Positions 11,514-24,329 of a DNA stretch of 64,000 nucleotides are shown piece by piece. The stretch is from Temnopleurus reevesii (lineage: Eukaryota; Echinodermata; Echinoidea; Temnopleuroida; Temnopleuridae), in NCBI GenBank assembly GCA_036244855.1, contig BQKZ01000669.1, positions 1 through 64,000 on the forward strand, written 5' to 3'. The position numbers and the translations under genes are program-made. Numbering within the stretch: position 1 is the first letter of the stretch; each line of letters starts with the position of its first letter. The notes beneath the pieces are model-generated. The model was not told the origin of the DNA, did no database searches, and saw only the letters and a list, made by a program, of their open reading frames with translations.

Positions 11514-12551
11514 AAATTCAGATGCGCGTATTCCTTCAGCCATTGTGTAGCCTACCGTTTTCAAATCCTTGGTTCAATGCATACTAGAGCACAATGCCCT
11601 CATTGCACGTCTTAAAGACACTAGAAATTCTTGTAATACGATACGTTGGCTTGAAACGAATTTCTATCAAATCATAAAATAATTGTCATGAGTGTCACAT
11701 CGCAATGTTCATTTATCCTTTCACAACATGACGATATTTTGCATGAAATCTGAATTACCATTTTGTTTCTCCCACCTGAAAAACTTGAAATGAGGAATAA
11801 TTTGGAATATTTGGGTCCGAACCGACAACCATATGATTATGACGTGGAAGATCGAATCGTAAACATAAACTTGCCATTTTCAAACAACATAAGCAAAATC
11901 GTACAATTCGGTGGGAATTCATAAAAAGTGACGTCTACCTCGAATATTCCAAATGAGTCTTCCCGTTGAACTCAGTTATAATTCACGAAAGAGGAGACCA
12001 TAATCCCCCAATTTGGCTGGTTGCCGAGACAACCACAGGGCAAAAGAAATGTGGTGTGGGATGAGTGTCAGCCTATGTTGTCTGGATGTGGAGCATTAAA
12101 AATATCATAAAATGTGAGCAAACGTGAAGGGTCTTCAATGTCAACTTTCCCGACTCAAGCAATGTTATGGTGCAGTCAAACATTTGTTTTAATAGACAAC
12201 GTACACCAAACTCAGGTGAATTGGTTCAACCATGGAATTCGCAACGGACTATTGTTCAACGGTCCTCCTGAGCATATTACCGTGTTTTCGATTTTGGTGA
12301 ACGAAGGCTTGTGGACGGCAAAAATAACCGAGTGCGCAAGTGATGTGCGCAATAAATTACGCCTGATTGCGGCGTACATGGAGGTATTTTCTACAGTCCA
12401 CAGACCTCCGTCCACCAGAGTAGAAAACACGCCATCTTGACGCAGGGAAGATGCGAGGCTGACAGACGTTGCATATGTTTAACGTGCATTAGAAGCACGC
12501 ACACGCTAGCGTCAGGTAAAATGTGCCTTCTTTGCAAAGAGACTGTCAAAT
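11459..12551. repeat. First half of an apparent 1.1-kb duplication across the N at 12695
   Basis: From ATTACAAAGAAGCATTG to GTGCCTTCTTTGCAAA this matches 12700-13797 almost base for base. After it, 12552-12694 is unique and then the N follows. It contains a family F foldback (12281-12432). Confidence 0.8.
12281..12432. mobile_element. Family F foldback element, copy 1
   Basis: A 152-bp near-palindrome: the left arm CGTGTTTTCGATTTTGGTG...CTTGTGGAC is the inverse of the right arm GTCCACAGACCTCCGTCC...AAAACACGC. The loop carries GAGTGCGCAAGTGATGTGCGCA. Relatives are at 13531-13692 and in the 61-kb cluster. ORFs read on both strands because of the symmetry. Confidence 0.7.
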
Positions 12552-12699
12552 GAATTCATTTAAAGGAGGACTCCGGACCAAGAATTTCTTGTTCTGATTC
12601 AAAGCGCAAAAATCAGACAAACAGATGAAAAAAAGTTTGAGCGAAAACGGAAAACAAATAAAAAAGTTATGAATATTTGAAAAATATCTTAAGANAGCA

Positions 12700-13808
12700 T
12701 TACGAAGGAGCATTGAATTGGCGTTCGACTTAATTTTGCGGAAATACTGTTAAATTCAGATGCACGTATTCATTCAGCCATTGTGTAGCCTACCGTTTTC
12801 AAATCCTTGGTTCAATGCATACTAGAGCACAATGCCCTCATTGCACGTCTTAAAGACACTAGAAATTCTTGTAATACGATACGTTGGCTTGAAACGAATT
12901 TCTATCAAATCATAAAATAATTGTCATGAGTGTCACATCGCAATGTTCATTTATCCTTTCACAACATGACGATATTTTGCATGAAATCTGAATTACCATT
13001 TTGTTTCTCCCACCTGAAAAACTTGAAATGAGGAATAATTTGGAATATTTGGGTCCGAACCGACAACCATATGATTATGACGTGGAAGATCGAATCGTAA
13101 ACATAAACTTGCCATTTTCAAACAACATAAGCAAAATCGTACAATTCGGTGGGAATTCATAAAAAGTGACGTCTACCTCGAATATTCCAAATGAATCTTC
13201 CCGTTGAACTCAGTTATAATTCACGAAAGAGGAGACCATAATCCCCCAATTTGGCTGGTTGCCGAGACAACCACAGGGCAAAAGAAATGTGGCATAGGAT
13301 GAGTGTCAGCCTATGTTGTCTGGATGTGAAGCATTAAAAATATCATAAAATGTGAGGAAACGTGAAGGGTCTTCAATGTCATCTTTCCCGACTCAAGCAA
13401 TGTTACGGCGTAGTCAAGCATTTGTTTTAATAGACAACGTACACCAAACTCAGGTGAATCGGTTCAACCATGGAATTCTCAACGAACCGTGGTTCAATGC
13501 CTAAACAATGGTCCCTCTGAGCATATTCCCGTGTGGGTTTTTTTTTTGCGATTTTGGTTGACGAAGGCTTGTGGACGGCAAAAAAAAACGAGCGCGCAAG
13601 TGATGTGCGCAATAAATTACGCCAGATTACGGCGCACACGTATATATTTTCTACCGTCCACAGACCTCCTTCGACCAAAATTGAAAACACGCTATGTAGA
13701 CGCACAAGACGCAAGATTGACAGACGTTGAATATGTTTGACGTGCACTAGAAGCACGCACACGCTCGCGTCAGGTAAATGTGCCTTCTTTGCAAATATAC
13801 TATCAAAT
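12700..13808. repeat. Second half of the apparent 1.1-kb duplication
   Basis: Starts 5 bp after the N at 12695 and repeats 11459-12551 with scattered SNPs and small indels, for example a T-rich insertion near 13540. It then runs into unique sequence (AACCAATTAATGCTAGG). Probable alternative haplotype. Confidence 0.8.
13531..13692. mobile_element. Family F foldback element, allelic copy
   Basis: The counterpart of 12281-12432 inside the second half of the duplication. It has the same arms and the GCGCGCAAGTGATGTGCGCA centre, with a poly-T/poly-A expansion in the left arm. Confidence 0.6.
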
Positions 13809-14219
13809 CAACCAATTAATGCTAGGCATGTGTTGCATTTGACGCACATGCGTGACTGCACCAATCGGCCAATATGATTATGATGACCTTCACAGATCAA
13901 TGTGACAGACAATAACGTCAATAACTTGATGATTTCAATATTTCACAGAGATAAGGCCTCTTGCCTCAGTACAAATCGGAGAAAGGGCTCTAGTATCATT
14001 TTGAAACAGTACAATTTTTACAAGCATTGACTGGGCGTCGTAGAGTGCGCCTGCTATCAAGCTGTTTGGAACAGTCACAAATTGACATGGGTTGGTACAT
14101 GCGCTGCGAGTTCGAGACCCGGTCGCGTCTTTCGGACGGTGACGTTTAAGGTCCGGTCCCTCTTTTTCTCTTCTCCTCTCGGCGTAAACATTACAATTTG
14201 AATGATGAACGCCGTAAAA

Positions 14220-14255
14220 CTCACCCTCTCTCTCTCTCTTTCTCTCTCTCTCCCA
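14220..14255. repeat. (TC)n microsatellite
   Basis: An imperfect CT/TC dinucleotide run. The upstream 14030-14110 has a GAGTTCGAGACCC word resembling a pol III B box, but no convincing tRNA-like fold around it. Confidence 0.6.
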
Positions 14256-15589
14256 TTCTAACAAGCAGGATGTCAACATTGTCCCCTTTGCATGGAATTT
14301 AAATTATGACAAGTTCATCATTTATAGTTACAGTAGAACGGAACTTGACGATAACACCACTCACATCAGAGACGTTAGGAATGTGACGTTATATGCGACG
14401 AAACCCACAAATATGCCACCCATTCACGTTTTTCTTCAAAGAGACGTTTGGGTTACCTCCTACTTCATCGTGTAGAGAGACGGAAAGTGCGTGGAGCTGC
14501 GCAATTTGTTGGCACGTTGCCTGGATTGAGGGGGTTGTCAAGTTCATTCATTTACTGAACGAGTCGCCTCGTGTCACTTGGCATTTATTTCAATTTAACT
14601 GATGCGCAATGGTCACACTTTATTCGCTAATAAAATTGTATGAGGCCCGATGAAAATTATATCGTTGAAGATGATGGCGGGGGAGGGGAGTTATTGGCTG
14701 TTGTCCAGGCCTACTGGCTAGTGGTATTACTACTATGAACCCAGCAACGCAATGATGTCAAATACTGCTATTCCTCTGTCATGCTAGTCTTCAAGGATTC
14801 TAAAAACCCAGTGTGAATACCACAAACCTTGGCATTCTTTGGGTCATGTCCTAATGGAAAATATCCTGAGAATATACTGTTTGCTAGTCAATACTTCATG
14901 AACCAACAAGCATCGAAATAAAAGCAAAAATTATCTTGAACTCCGAAAAATGAACTGGTTCAAGAAATAGACCCTTGACTTTCAACGACTGCCGTTGAAC
15001 TACGAGTAAGCCATTTTTCAACGACCTGAGCAGATACCGCTCCATTTTCCCGCTTTTTAACTGCGGTAAATGCAGAAGTGGCCCATCCTTGAACCCATGT
15101 TAATGCTTATTGCATTAGTCCTGTACAGCATGGAGTCCGGTAATTGTTACTAACTCGGTCTTCGAGGGCCCTAATGATCACTTCATCCAAAGTTGTTTCC
15201 CTTAACTCGTCATGTATGGAGAAAACATCACCTCGGAATCATCAACGAGTCGGTCACTGGAAATGAAAATGGTTCATCCTCCAAGTGCACCTACCAGCCT
15301 ACGAGGGATATCGGGATTCTGCCATATTCAGAGCACAATACTGTCATGCTCTGTAATTAAAAGGAGATTGTGGGATGAAAAAACCTATTTAAGGTTACCA
15401 TGGTTAAAGAGAATCAGTGTCAAAAGATTGGTTTGCTCTGCATAGGACGTTGCCATTACGTCACCCGTTCCGAAGTTTGGAAGGGTACTTATTTTCACTT
15501 TACCTTCTCAAACAAAAAGAGGAATTTATGAAACGAATAATCCTCTCAAATTAACATGTTCTTGAAACATAATCAGCCCTTTTTCACAT

Positions 15590-15860
15590 GAGCTCAAAGA
15601 GAGCGGCATGGAGGTCTCTTTACGCTAATCGGGTTTAAACTAGTGCGCTTACCTCTCGCGTGTGAACGGTTTAAACGATATCCGGATAAATAGCCATCTG
15701 GCATCTGTGTACAGCCCATAGCCGCTCGCTTATGCAATTATATGCGTATTGAGAAGGTATATACTTGCATTTTTTGCAGATGAACGGATAGCTCTTTAAC
15801 TGGGCGGGGCCAGGCCTGAATGAGCCCGCGCTAGCAGTGCTTCATCATGCATGACGTAAA
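15590..15860. other. Non-repetitive, GC-richer block in intron 1
   Basis: It stands out against AT-rich surroundings and matches no repeat family here. It holds GGGCGGGGCC (Sp1/KLF-type word, near 15802) and TTATGCAATTATATGC (octamer-like). A minus-strand GAGAG|GTAAGC word near 15654 follows about 78 nt of open frame, but lacks a good acceptor. A regulatory role is only a guess. Confidence 0.25.
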
Positions 15861-16087
15861 ATTAATTTTACCAGTTCTTTGACATACATTAGCTCAAAAC
15901 ATTGTGTAATCATTGATAAAGCGCAACGATTTTTTTTCATAACTCTATGATAAAGCTGTGATTGCGCACGAACTTTTTTCTGCGTGTGAAAGTTTTCAAA
16001 TGGAAAGCATACCAAATTAAAGCTCTCTTCACCAATCAGCTATCACAAAAATATATTACACTTGTGGAAGGAAAGGGGTGGGCGAAT

Positions 16088-16110
16088 GGGGGGGGGGGGG
16101 GGGGGGGGNG
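16088..16110. repeat. Poly-G tract ending in an assembly N
   Basis: About 20 consecutive G bases, then N at 16109 and one more G. This is a homopolymer where sequencing failed and contigs were joined. Confidence 0.8.
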
Positions 16111-16984
16111 CCAAAACAAATATCACCATGTATTACACCACCTGCATTGATACTTAGGAGGACCTAATAACAACACAAAATTCATGCTAAAGGCCCCAAT
16201 ATAGCAGGTCAAGATAATTTCCATTTCCTTCAAAATCAAACTAAGCGATTCCTATCTGGAAGTCTGACAATCCAATATCCTTCTGAAAATATAACTTCAA
16301 ATTATATCATGAAGATTATATGGGGTGACAGTCGAGAAGATGGGAGGAAACGGAGTACTTGTAGCGCACGCGATGTGCAAACGCAGAAGTTGCTTGTGTA
16401 TATCACAAATCAGATATTGGTGCACATTCAAAAATTCTGAAGTCATTGGAAACCGTTTTCCATAAAACATGATTCTTATATTTCAAATTTATTTACAGTT
16501 ATATCATCAGAGAAAGAGTCTTTGTAACAAAATTTTAAACGTGAGGGAAAAAATAGCAAAAACCTATGTGACTCCGTAAAAAAAGCTAAGCACCAAAATA
16601 GGCTCAGATGACCATTATAGTATGAGTCTAAACGCTAATGGCAGCTTATCAGATGAATATTGGGGGGACCTTGTTTATTTTTCCTCTTACGGAAAAATTG
16701 CATATCCTCGCACTTAATATAATGGTACAATTCTATAATCTATGCATACTGTGTTACTATGCCATTTAAAAAAAAAAAGTACCTACTCGGAATATTTTCT
16801 CGATTTATTGGGTTTTGTATGAAGATGTCAAAGAATGTTGTGTATTCACTTTTGCTTCTGACAGCACGATGTTGCTGCATGCACATCGGGCTTGATCTAC
16901 ACGAACTGCTTGGCAGGTATACATACTTGCTGTCTCAAGATTAGAGGGCGCTTTCGAACTGTCATATTTTAAACACTTTCATAC

Positions 16985-17075
16985 AGAACTTAATAAGTTG
17001 TTTTGGTTGGTTGGTTGACTTTATTTATTCACGGTAAAAACAAATTATTACAAAATTGTGCCCGCACTCAGCTAC
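16985..17075 (-). mobile_element. Possible antisense non-LTR retrotransposon 3' tail
   Basis: GGTTGGTTGGTTGACTTTA then TTTATTCACGG. The same layout (GGTTGGTTC... TTTTATTTATCGTG...TTCACGGC) recurs at 56985-57045. Read on the minus strand it resembles the GTGAATAAATAAA(GT)n end of a LINE. There is no coding part. Confidence 0.3.
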
Positions 17076-17394
17076 AAGCCGCGTTCACTAACATTAGAGT
17101 CCAATATCTGCAGCATAAGTGACATATATATTCAAAGATTCTCGTCAACTCCGAAATGTGACGAGAATTGGCGCGTATAGCTTTATTATCTCATCTAAAG
17201 GGACTCTTCAATATGTAAACCATTGCAAGCGTTTCAGAAGACTGATGTACGCTAAACTTGACAGCATGCTCTTTCCAGTCGTTCATCAAGATCGTTTGAA
17301 TGTGGCGAGAGAATGTACTAATAACATTTATTTCCCCCATGGTCATTCGTTGGGTATGTTGTGGCGCATTGTCTGGCAAGGAAAGTGAGTAATC

Positions 17395-18000
17395 ATTCGT
17401 CGTACTCCCTAGTTGATCGTATCGCAATCACATTGAGTTCACTGTTATAGGGCAGTCATTCCACAATACTGATTCTTTTGATCCAAACTGATTTAAAGGT
17501 GGGATACTACTTTCTGAATTCTGTATAAAGCATCAGTCCTTCTGATTCAAACTTATCAAAAAAAATCACTGTACATTCTGATTTCAAATCGTCGTACTCC
17601 CTAGTTGATTGTATCGCAATCACATGACGTTCACAGTCAGAGGGCATTCATTCCACTGACAAAACTGATCCCTTTCTATGTTAACCGATTTAAAGAAAAG
17701 ATGCTACATTTGTTAGAATTCTGTTTAAAGTATAAGTAATAATAACTAATCATCAAATCATTAAGCTTGAAGATTGGGTGTAAGAAACTCATGGTTATGC
17801 TAGCAATAATTAAAAAAAAATATAAAAAGTTGCAGCTCCTTATTTCCCAATGAATAAATCGTACATTCTGATTTCAAATTGTCGTACTCCCTAGTTGACC
17901 GTATCGCAATAACACCAATTTCATTGTTTTGGGCAATCATACCACAATACTGAACCTTCTTTTTGAAACTGATTGCAAGAGAAGCCCACCCCAAGGATTG
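17395..18000 (+). repeat. Three spaced copies of a roughly 160-190-bp unit
   Basis: Each copy starts with CGTCGTACTCCCTAGTTGA (near 17399, 17590 and 17881), then a CGTATCGCAAT block and a GGGCA.TCAT.CCAC block, and ends in a GATTTAAAG or GATTGCAAG region. The spacing of about 191 and 291 bp shows old tandem duplication with later insertions. Confidence 0.75.
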
Positions 18001-18600
18001 TCGTCCTGTCTTTAAATAAAGGAAAATTACATAAACAAAAACGTGAAAATTTCAAAATTCCGATGTATGATTATGAAATCCTGGTGATGTCGTTCAATCG
18101 TAATCATGTTGAATCGTAAACTATGAGCGTATGTCTGTAAAAATATACACCGGAAAAATTGTGCTTTCGATGAGTTACCATGGTAATGAAGCATATGTTT
18201 ACATGAAAATGTCGTGACGATAGGAACTGAGCAGTTTAAAAACTACCAAAACAAAGCTGTCTGGCCAATGTTACTTCATTCAAATTAATGAACAAACATT
18301 AATGAATGCAAAGAAATAAGGATGTTACATACAAACTATCAAGATATTTTTAAACCTTTAACTTAGTGCATCACGAACTCATAATATATAGGCCTACACC
18401 ATGTGCGTATGCAAGTCATTTTGAGAAGAAGAAATCAGAACTTAAGGTTGATTTTGTCGTATATTTTCAGATTCTGTACAATATTAACCATTTAGGTAGC
18501 ATCAAGGATTTTGATAATTTCAGAGAAAAGGCGCTAGAGTATTTTCTTTGCCTTGCTTCAAGCTCTATTACATATGAAGAAATCTTATTTGGGTAGTATT

Positions 18601-18860
18601 TGGTAAAACGTTAAAATTGGTACTTTGGCACGTGCTATTTAACTCTACCTAACACAAGAAGCGGCACATGGGACTACACATGTACTGTCAAATTATATCG
18701 GCTCGACAAATTCGCTCTGTTATACTCTATCATTAAACACCCTCTTTCAAAATAATTTGGCAAACGTTATCTATTTCTGGTATTGAACATTCTTTTTTCA
18801 AGTTCTGTGTGGTTTTGTAAATTTTCATTTTTAGTACCGGTTGTTGTTGTTGAGGTTTAG
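18601..18860 (+). repeat. Dispersed repeat, copy 1 of 2
   Basis: The order CTCTACCTAACACAAGAAG, then ACTCTATCATTAAACA.C.TCTTTCAAAA, then GAACATTCTTTTTTCAA is seen again, more diverged, at 19920-20130. Nothing coding. Confidence 0.5.
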
Positions 18861-19339
18861 GGGCGTTTATCAATCCTATTGGATTATCTACGCCAAAAAA
18901 GGCCCTTCTTTAATATATCCTTTAATGTTTGTCAGTTTTATTTGTACATCTCTTGTACAGAAGTCGTGGTTCTCTTGCCATTGGTGTCGTCCTAGGGTTA
19001 CATACCTGTAAGAGGCAACGTGTGTAACATTTTGAATAATTGTGGTGTTAATTATAGGTGAAGTATGAACAGTGCAGTGAGAAGATCTGAGTATCTTCAA
19101 AAGAGACAGGGAAAGAAAGAGGGGAGTGAATGGGAGGAAGGGGAGGAAGACGCAAGCACTTTAAATAGTAGCGTGGCGTGAGGGTGTGGTCTGTACCATG
19201 TTACACCTGCATTCCCTTTTTGTTTATCCATTGACAGTATCAAATGTGTTTGTTTTCCAGATAAATAAATCGAAATGTCCATGAGATGTGACAGCCATGT
19301 AATATAGAGGAAAAACAAAAAATGTACAGCAAGAGAAGA

Positions 19340-19640
19340 TGATATCGCGACAAAGGACTCACATTATTATCGGCCACGTCGGCGCGGGATATCTAGCCTT
19401 GGCGCGTTTGACTGCCAGTTGCTTCATGTATACCTTCTGGGAGTGATGACCAAGCAAATTACCACGCAAGGTCGGGCCCCGTCTGTGACTGAAACAAACT
19501 GCAAGTCTCATAAGTACTCTGAGACTCCACGCGTGGGTTGACCTTTGATCCTGGATAGCCACTTCATGAACTGTCACTTAGCCCCAGAAACCAGTAAGTA
19601 TGTCTTTTCCACGAAATTGGGGGTTTGTGGGTTGGCAGAT
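19340..19640. other. Non-repetitive GC-richer block in intron 1
   Basis: A CpG-containing patch (GGCCACGTCGGCGCGGG; TTGGCGCGTTTG) that is not shared with any other part of the window. It includes TGACCTTTGATCC, which on the minus strand is a DR1 nuclear-receptor-like word (GGATCAAAGGTCA). No splice-flanked exon is visible. A candidate regulatory element only. Confidence 0.25.
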
Positions 19641-19919
19641 TCGCCTTCAGAGACGTTACACACGTGACGTACGTGCATGCACTTACAAAAATAAAACAAA
19701 TCCTGAAATGTCTGAATTATTTTGGGATCCTCGAGGAGACAGGGATTTAATATAAAAAAAAAAGATATTAAGCTATTTGTGTACGTGCTGTGTAACCTGT
19801 ATCTTTCGATGAATCTTGCAGCTCATATCGAATACTTGCCATTATACAGAATCTAGAAAATACGTCATTATAATCATTGATAACAATGAACTATACGACT
19901 CATCTTGACAGTAGAAATT

Positions 19920-20130
19920 TAATAAATGATACAAAATTGGTTTAAAGCGTTACGATTTCAGTCATAACGAGTCTATCTACTCTAGCTAACACAGAAGACC
20001 CGACATATCCTATTTTCAAGCATTTATTCGCTCATTACTCTGCCATTAAACATTTTCTTTCAAAACAATTTGTCATATTCATTTACGGTTTCAAACATTC
20101 TTTGCAATATTTTAGCGATTCTGTTAACAT
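19920..20130 (+). repeat. Dispersed repeat, copy 2 of 2
   Basis: Diverged partner of 18601-18860: CTCTAGCTAACACAGAAG, CTCTGCCATTAAACATTTTC, AAACATTCTTTGC. There is no clear terminal structure. Confidence 0.45.
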
Positions 20131-20684
20131 TCACCAAGACCAGGTATTGCCTTAAAATGTTTTTAAATTTGGAACCGTTTAGGGAACCCTAAGAACTATT
20201 TAAATTATGGACAAACATAGTATAGAATGATTTTAAGAACATTTGTATCGGCTATAGATAACTGTAAACCCACAGGATAATGTACCATTTTTTGACAACT
20301 TGCACTCCACTCACAGATAAAATGGGCAAAAATAGACCTACCGCTGTTACGAGTCAAATCCCATACCATTCCTGTCTAGATATTTGGCCTTTGAATACAA
20401 ACTCAGCAGTCAGCATGGGTTCAAAATTACCCTTAGCTGTCTCTCGACATGTTTTAGGATACTATTTCGTCAAAATCCACCTACATTCGCTTGCACCATA
20501 AACATACCACCTCCTTTATGTCTACGCTTGCACATACACATCTATATGTTTGTCCTACATGAGAGAATATGAACAAGTTATATATAATCTCCTGTTTTTT
20601 TTTTGTTTACTTGTTTGTTTTTTTTTCTTCTTTTTTCTTCTTTTATCAAGTCTTCACACCCTCTACTCGTTCAACTGTTGTTGA

Positions 20685-20815
20685 GCACTGGTAACAAATG
20701 GCAAGTTGTTTTTATTGAAATATAGTTTCCTAACTGTTCTTGAAAAACTGGTAACAAACATGGCAAATTTCAAGTTGTTTTAATTGAAATGGACATCGTT
20801 TCCTATGAAGACTTT
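20685..20815 (+). repeat. Two-copy local direct repeat of about 75 bp
   Basis: ACTGGTAACAAATGGCAAGTTGTTTTT and a later ACTGGTAACAAACATGGCAAATTTC...GTTGTTTT, each followed by ATTGAAAT and a GTTTCCTA word. Confidence 0.6.
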
Positions 20816-21042
20816 CCAGACATGGCAACCTACCGAAACTAAATCAAACCGAAATAGAGTAACTCCTTAGACACCGATGTGGCATAGCACGTATAACTGC
20901 TTTGAACATCTTGTTCCCTCCTTTGACTTCAGGCAATCGTACATCTATACGTTTAACCCTTTTCCAAAACATAATGAGATGAATAGACGGATAATCATCA
21001 TACCAGTAGATGCTTATCACGTAGGAATTAAAATATTATATG

Positions 21043-21043
<1 letters not shown>

Positions 21044-21087
<44 letters not shown>
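21044..21087 (+). repeat. (AAT)n microsatellite
   Basis: About 14 AAT units. Asparagine-run ORFs here are meaningless. Confidence 0.95.
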
Positions 21088-22889
21088 TACACAATTTATA
21101 CAGCGCTTGATTAATGAGCTTGCCAAACTTACGAGTTTCATATTGATAATTTATTTCATTTATCTTGTCGATTATTCCTTGGAGTTCCAAAGTATATATT
21201 TGATGTTGCCTACTGCAAGATCACAATCTGCAAATTTGGGAATAAAGTATCAAATATTTTTTGGTATTTCAAGCTGTCACAGGACCATGATGAAACCAAA
21301 AAAAAATGACAAACTCGTATTGTAAAAAGCATACAAAAATATCGCTCATGGTTGACAAAAATAGGTAACTAAAAATTTGACCGATTTACTATTTCCTCTG
21401 TAAATTGCATCACATTGTGAACTTTAAATGACAACAAGCATTGTCGCCATTGGCCATTAACAAATTTACATCTGCTTCACTACTCCCTGACCCATTCATA
21501 ATTAACAATAACTAAAACAAATCAACAGATTTGATTTCAATTAAACTCTCTGTTGTCTCGTGTGCAATGTCATAGCCTCCCGACTTCGAGTTTTATCCAT
21601 TCATTAGCATTGGGAGAAAGGGGGTCAAACTGCGAACCAAATTTGGCAATAATTGTTTTCCAACAGTGCATGCAGCAGCAGTGTGCGTACGGGATACGTG
21701 TGTCCGTACCTCGTATGCGACACAGCTTGCAGTGTTGCAATATCGTGTAAAATGAAAGAAAAAACTTCAATGCAGCCAAACAAATCTGTGTAAAATCTTC
21801 GTGAAGAACGTTCACTTTCGTCCTTGTTTCGATCCTGCTTTTACTGAACTGTTCTTCCCATCCATTCTAATAGACCTGTCATTTCGAGGATCCGAGTTAA
21901 TTTCTCACCTATAACCTCACAGTGCTGTTCTGGCCAGATCGAATATAAACATGTTGGGTATAAACAAAATGTACTGCGTTGAAAGCAGTGCAGTGAAATA
22001 CCATACGATGGGAATACCATGGTTTTGATGTATGGGAATATGGTACAGTTTGTGGTACAATAATATACAGGGACTGCCGCTATGGAAATCACGAGAAAAA
22101 AAAACTATGGCGGCCTAATTTGCACACACACAGTCTGTCATATCATCTAAAATACAAGATTTTTTTTTACCCTCACAAGGAACTAAAAAGCTTTAAATTG
22201 TGGAGCTAATTGTTATACCGTAAATTTAATTACCAGTCGTGCAGTGCACTGTAGGAACGTATACTTATTTGTATAGGCCTATACACAGTAGACTTGAAAT
22301 CAACGTGAACGAGTTTGGAACGCGTACGCGTTAATGACTAAGTTCCGATCTACTGTAGATGAATAGGAAAACGTGAATTGCGCACACACCGCAAACCATC
22401 ACGCTGCATGCCGATAATTATTAAGTAGTAACAGATAACTTGAGGAGTAGATAGCCGACTACAACAAAGTTGATACTATAGACAAGCCTACATCTAAATT
22501 GTTGGCAAGTATAATCGAGTTCGTGGTCTCTAGAATCGTAATCTGCTCGAATAATGCAATAAGTTCTGTATTTCGTATAGTTTCTCGGTGCTCTCAATAC
22601 TGTAATGCATAGAGTGTAATAGGGATCCAAAAGAGAACCATTCCCAATGTATACATGGTATATGTCTATTGCTTTACCGTGAACGTATTTGTTGTATGTC
22701 CCTCCCATTCGCTCAGGTTCTAATCCTGAAATCTAATTTTAAACTTGGCAACCTTTTCGATCATTCTAAACGCGAACAAATCTTATTATCATCTCTTCCG
22801 AACATCATTCCCGAGGTTTCTCAGCGGTCGAAGGGTGAAGGCTGGTGGTAAAATGCAGAGTAGTATGTGGACCTGTTCAACTGAGATCA

Positions 22890-23360
22890 GCATACACTAC
22901 AGTGTGACAAAATGGTATCAAAACATGAGTGTATACTTGGACTACAGAGCAATATCTTTGTGTCCGAGTCGTAGAGATGTATTATACGGTATGACTTGAT
23001 TATGAAATGTACACACAAAAAACAAGAACTCACATATTTGAGTAATGTGACACTATAATGACACACAGTTGAGTATTTTCATTGATATACTCACTAGTGT
23101 GTCATTATAGTGTCACTTTTTGCGACTTTACTCAGATCCATGAGTTCTAGTTTTGTGTGTGTAGACCTAATACTTTTGCAAGTCCAATGTAGGATTATGT
23201 AACTAGTCCTTACGAAGACACAGAATAATATTGCATACACTACAGTGTGACAAAATTGTATCAAGCCATGCTCGACCACGGGACGGTGTACTTGAAAATG
23301 AACTAGGCGACTATATTTTCGTGTCGGAATCGTAATGATGTATATGGCATGTATTACTAG
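22890..23360. repeat. Direct repeat pair flanking a foldback element
   Basis: GCATACACTACAGTGTGACA begins near 22890 and again near 23233. Each is followed by similar blocks (GTGT.CTTG.A...ACTA.., TTTCGTGTC.GA.TCGTA, GATGTAT) for about 115 bp. The foldback at 23010-23163 sits between them. Confidence 0.6.
23010..23163. mobile_element. Foldback MITE (TACACACAAAA / TTTTGTGTGTGTA)
   Basis: A 154-bp near-palindrome. The arms carry AAGAACTCA...GAGTAATGTGACACTATAATGACACAC and its inverse. Termini flanked by TA would fit a Tc1/mariner-type derivative, but that is inference. Confidence 0.7.
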
Positions 23361-24136
23361 GGCTTATTCTTTGTGATTGAATTTTAGGATACGCACTAGT
23401 CGTTATCAAACAAAATGGACAAAGAAAAGATTTCCCTGTATTATAATGGCAAATTTGAGAGCCAATATTTAGGGGAATTCCAGAGGGTTTTATCGGTTAA
23501 ATTTTTTATACCGCTGACGACTGAACCATGTGTTCGCTGGTTAGTCGCAGCACCTGTGGTTCTTGTTAGTGTATGTGGTTTTGTTGTCGTTGTTGTTGTT
23601 ACTATTGCTTGGGGAGGTAACGAGAGGAGGGTAGACCCCATTTAGACTGGACGAATGGTAAAAGCTTGTGAAAGAATATGAAGAATTGTTTTGTCAACTC
23701 TCCCTTTCTATTCCAAGTTCATGCCGCATACACAGCAGATGGTCATCAATTATCACCCTAAAGAGTAACGTAATATTCTTCTTCACAGAGTGAACCACTG
23801 GGGGTTTCGGCAGACCAACTTCTTGAATAAATATATTCCATTGAAACTTGACTCGAAGCTTTACAAAACCATACAGTTGCAAAACTGTATTGAATCAAGA
23901 CCAGAAATATCGCAAGAGCTGCTCCTCAATACCAAACCCCCTTTCTTCATAGGCCATCCCCATGTATACAGAGGTATCGTTACTACACCACTGCAAATGT
24001 AACGGAAAAGTATGGGAACAACTCTAGAAGGGAGCCTTTACCGGTCATCACGTCATAATAGCAATAAGTTATTGACTTTGTAGATCAGTTGTGTAGAGAA
24101 ATCGAGAGATCTATAACGACATTTTTACCAAATAAT

Positions 24137-24329
24137 CCGTGTTTTCACGAAGTGAGGGGAGCCAGAAGGTATTGTTACAGAAAATAGAGTTCCAAATCCA
24201 TAGAAACGTGTCCTTCCATAGAATTAAAACGTTGTTCGAGAGGATGCCCGTTGAATTGGCGCTATGTCGGGATTTATTTGTTCTCATGCAGCAATATCCT
24301 TTGGCTCCCATCACTTCGTGAAAACGCGG
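24137..24329. mobile_element. MITE family H (CCGTGTTTTCACGAAGTGA termini), uninterrupted copy
   Basis: Ends CCGTGTTTTCACGAAGTG and CACTTCGTGAAAACGCGG are inverted partners over about 28 bp. The body holds CCATAGAA...ACGTTGTTCGAG and TGTCGGGATTTAT. It is the empty-site relative of the element at 37348-37988. Confidence 0.7.

Noticed and set aside
15654..15735. Extra minus-strand collagen exon ending GAGAG|GTAAGC
   Set aside because: The acceptor is poor, and exons 1 and 2 already join in phase with full homology, leaving no missing segment.
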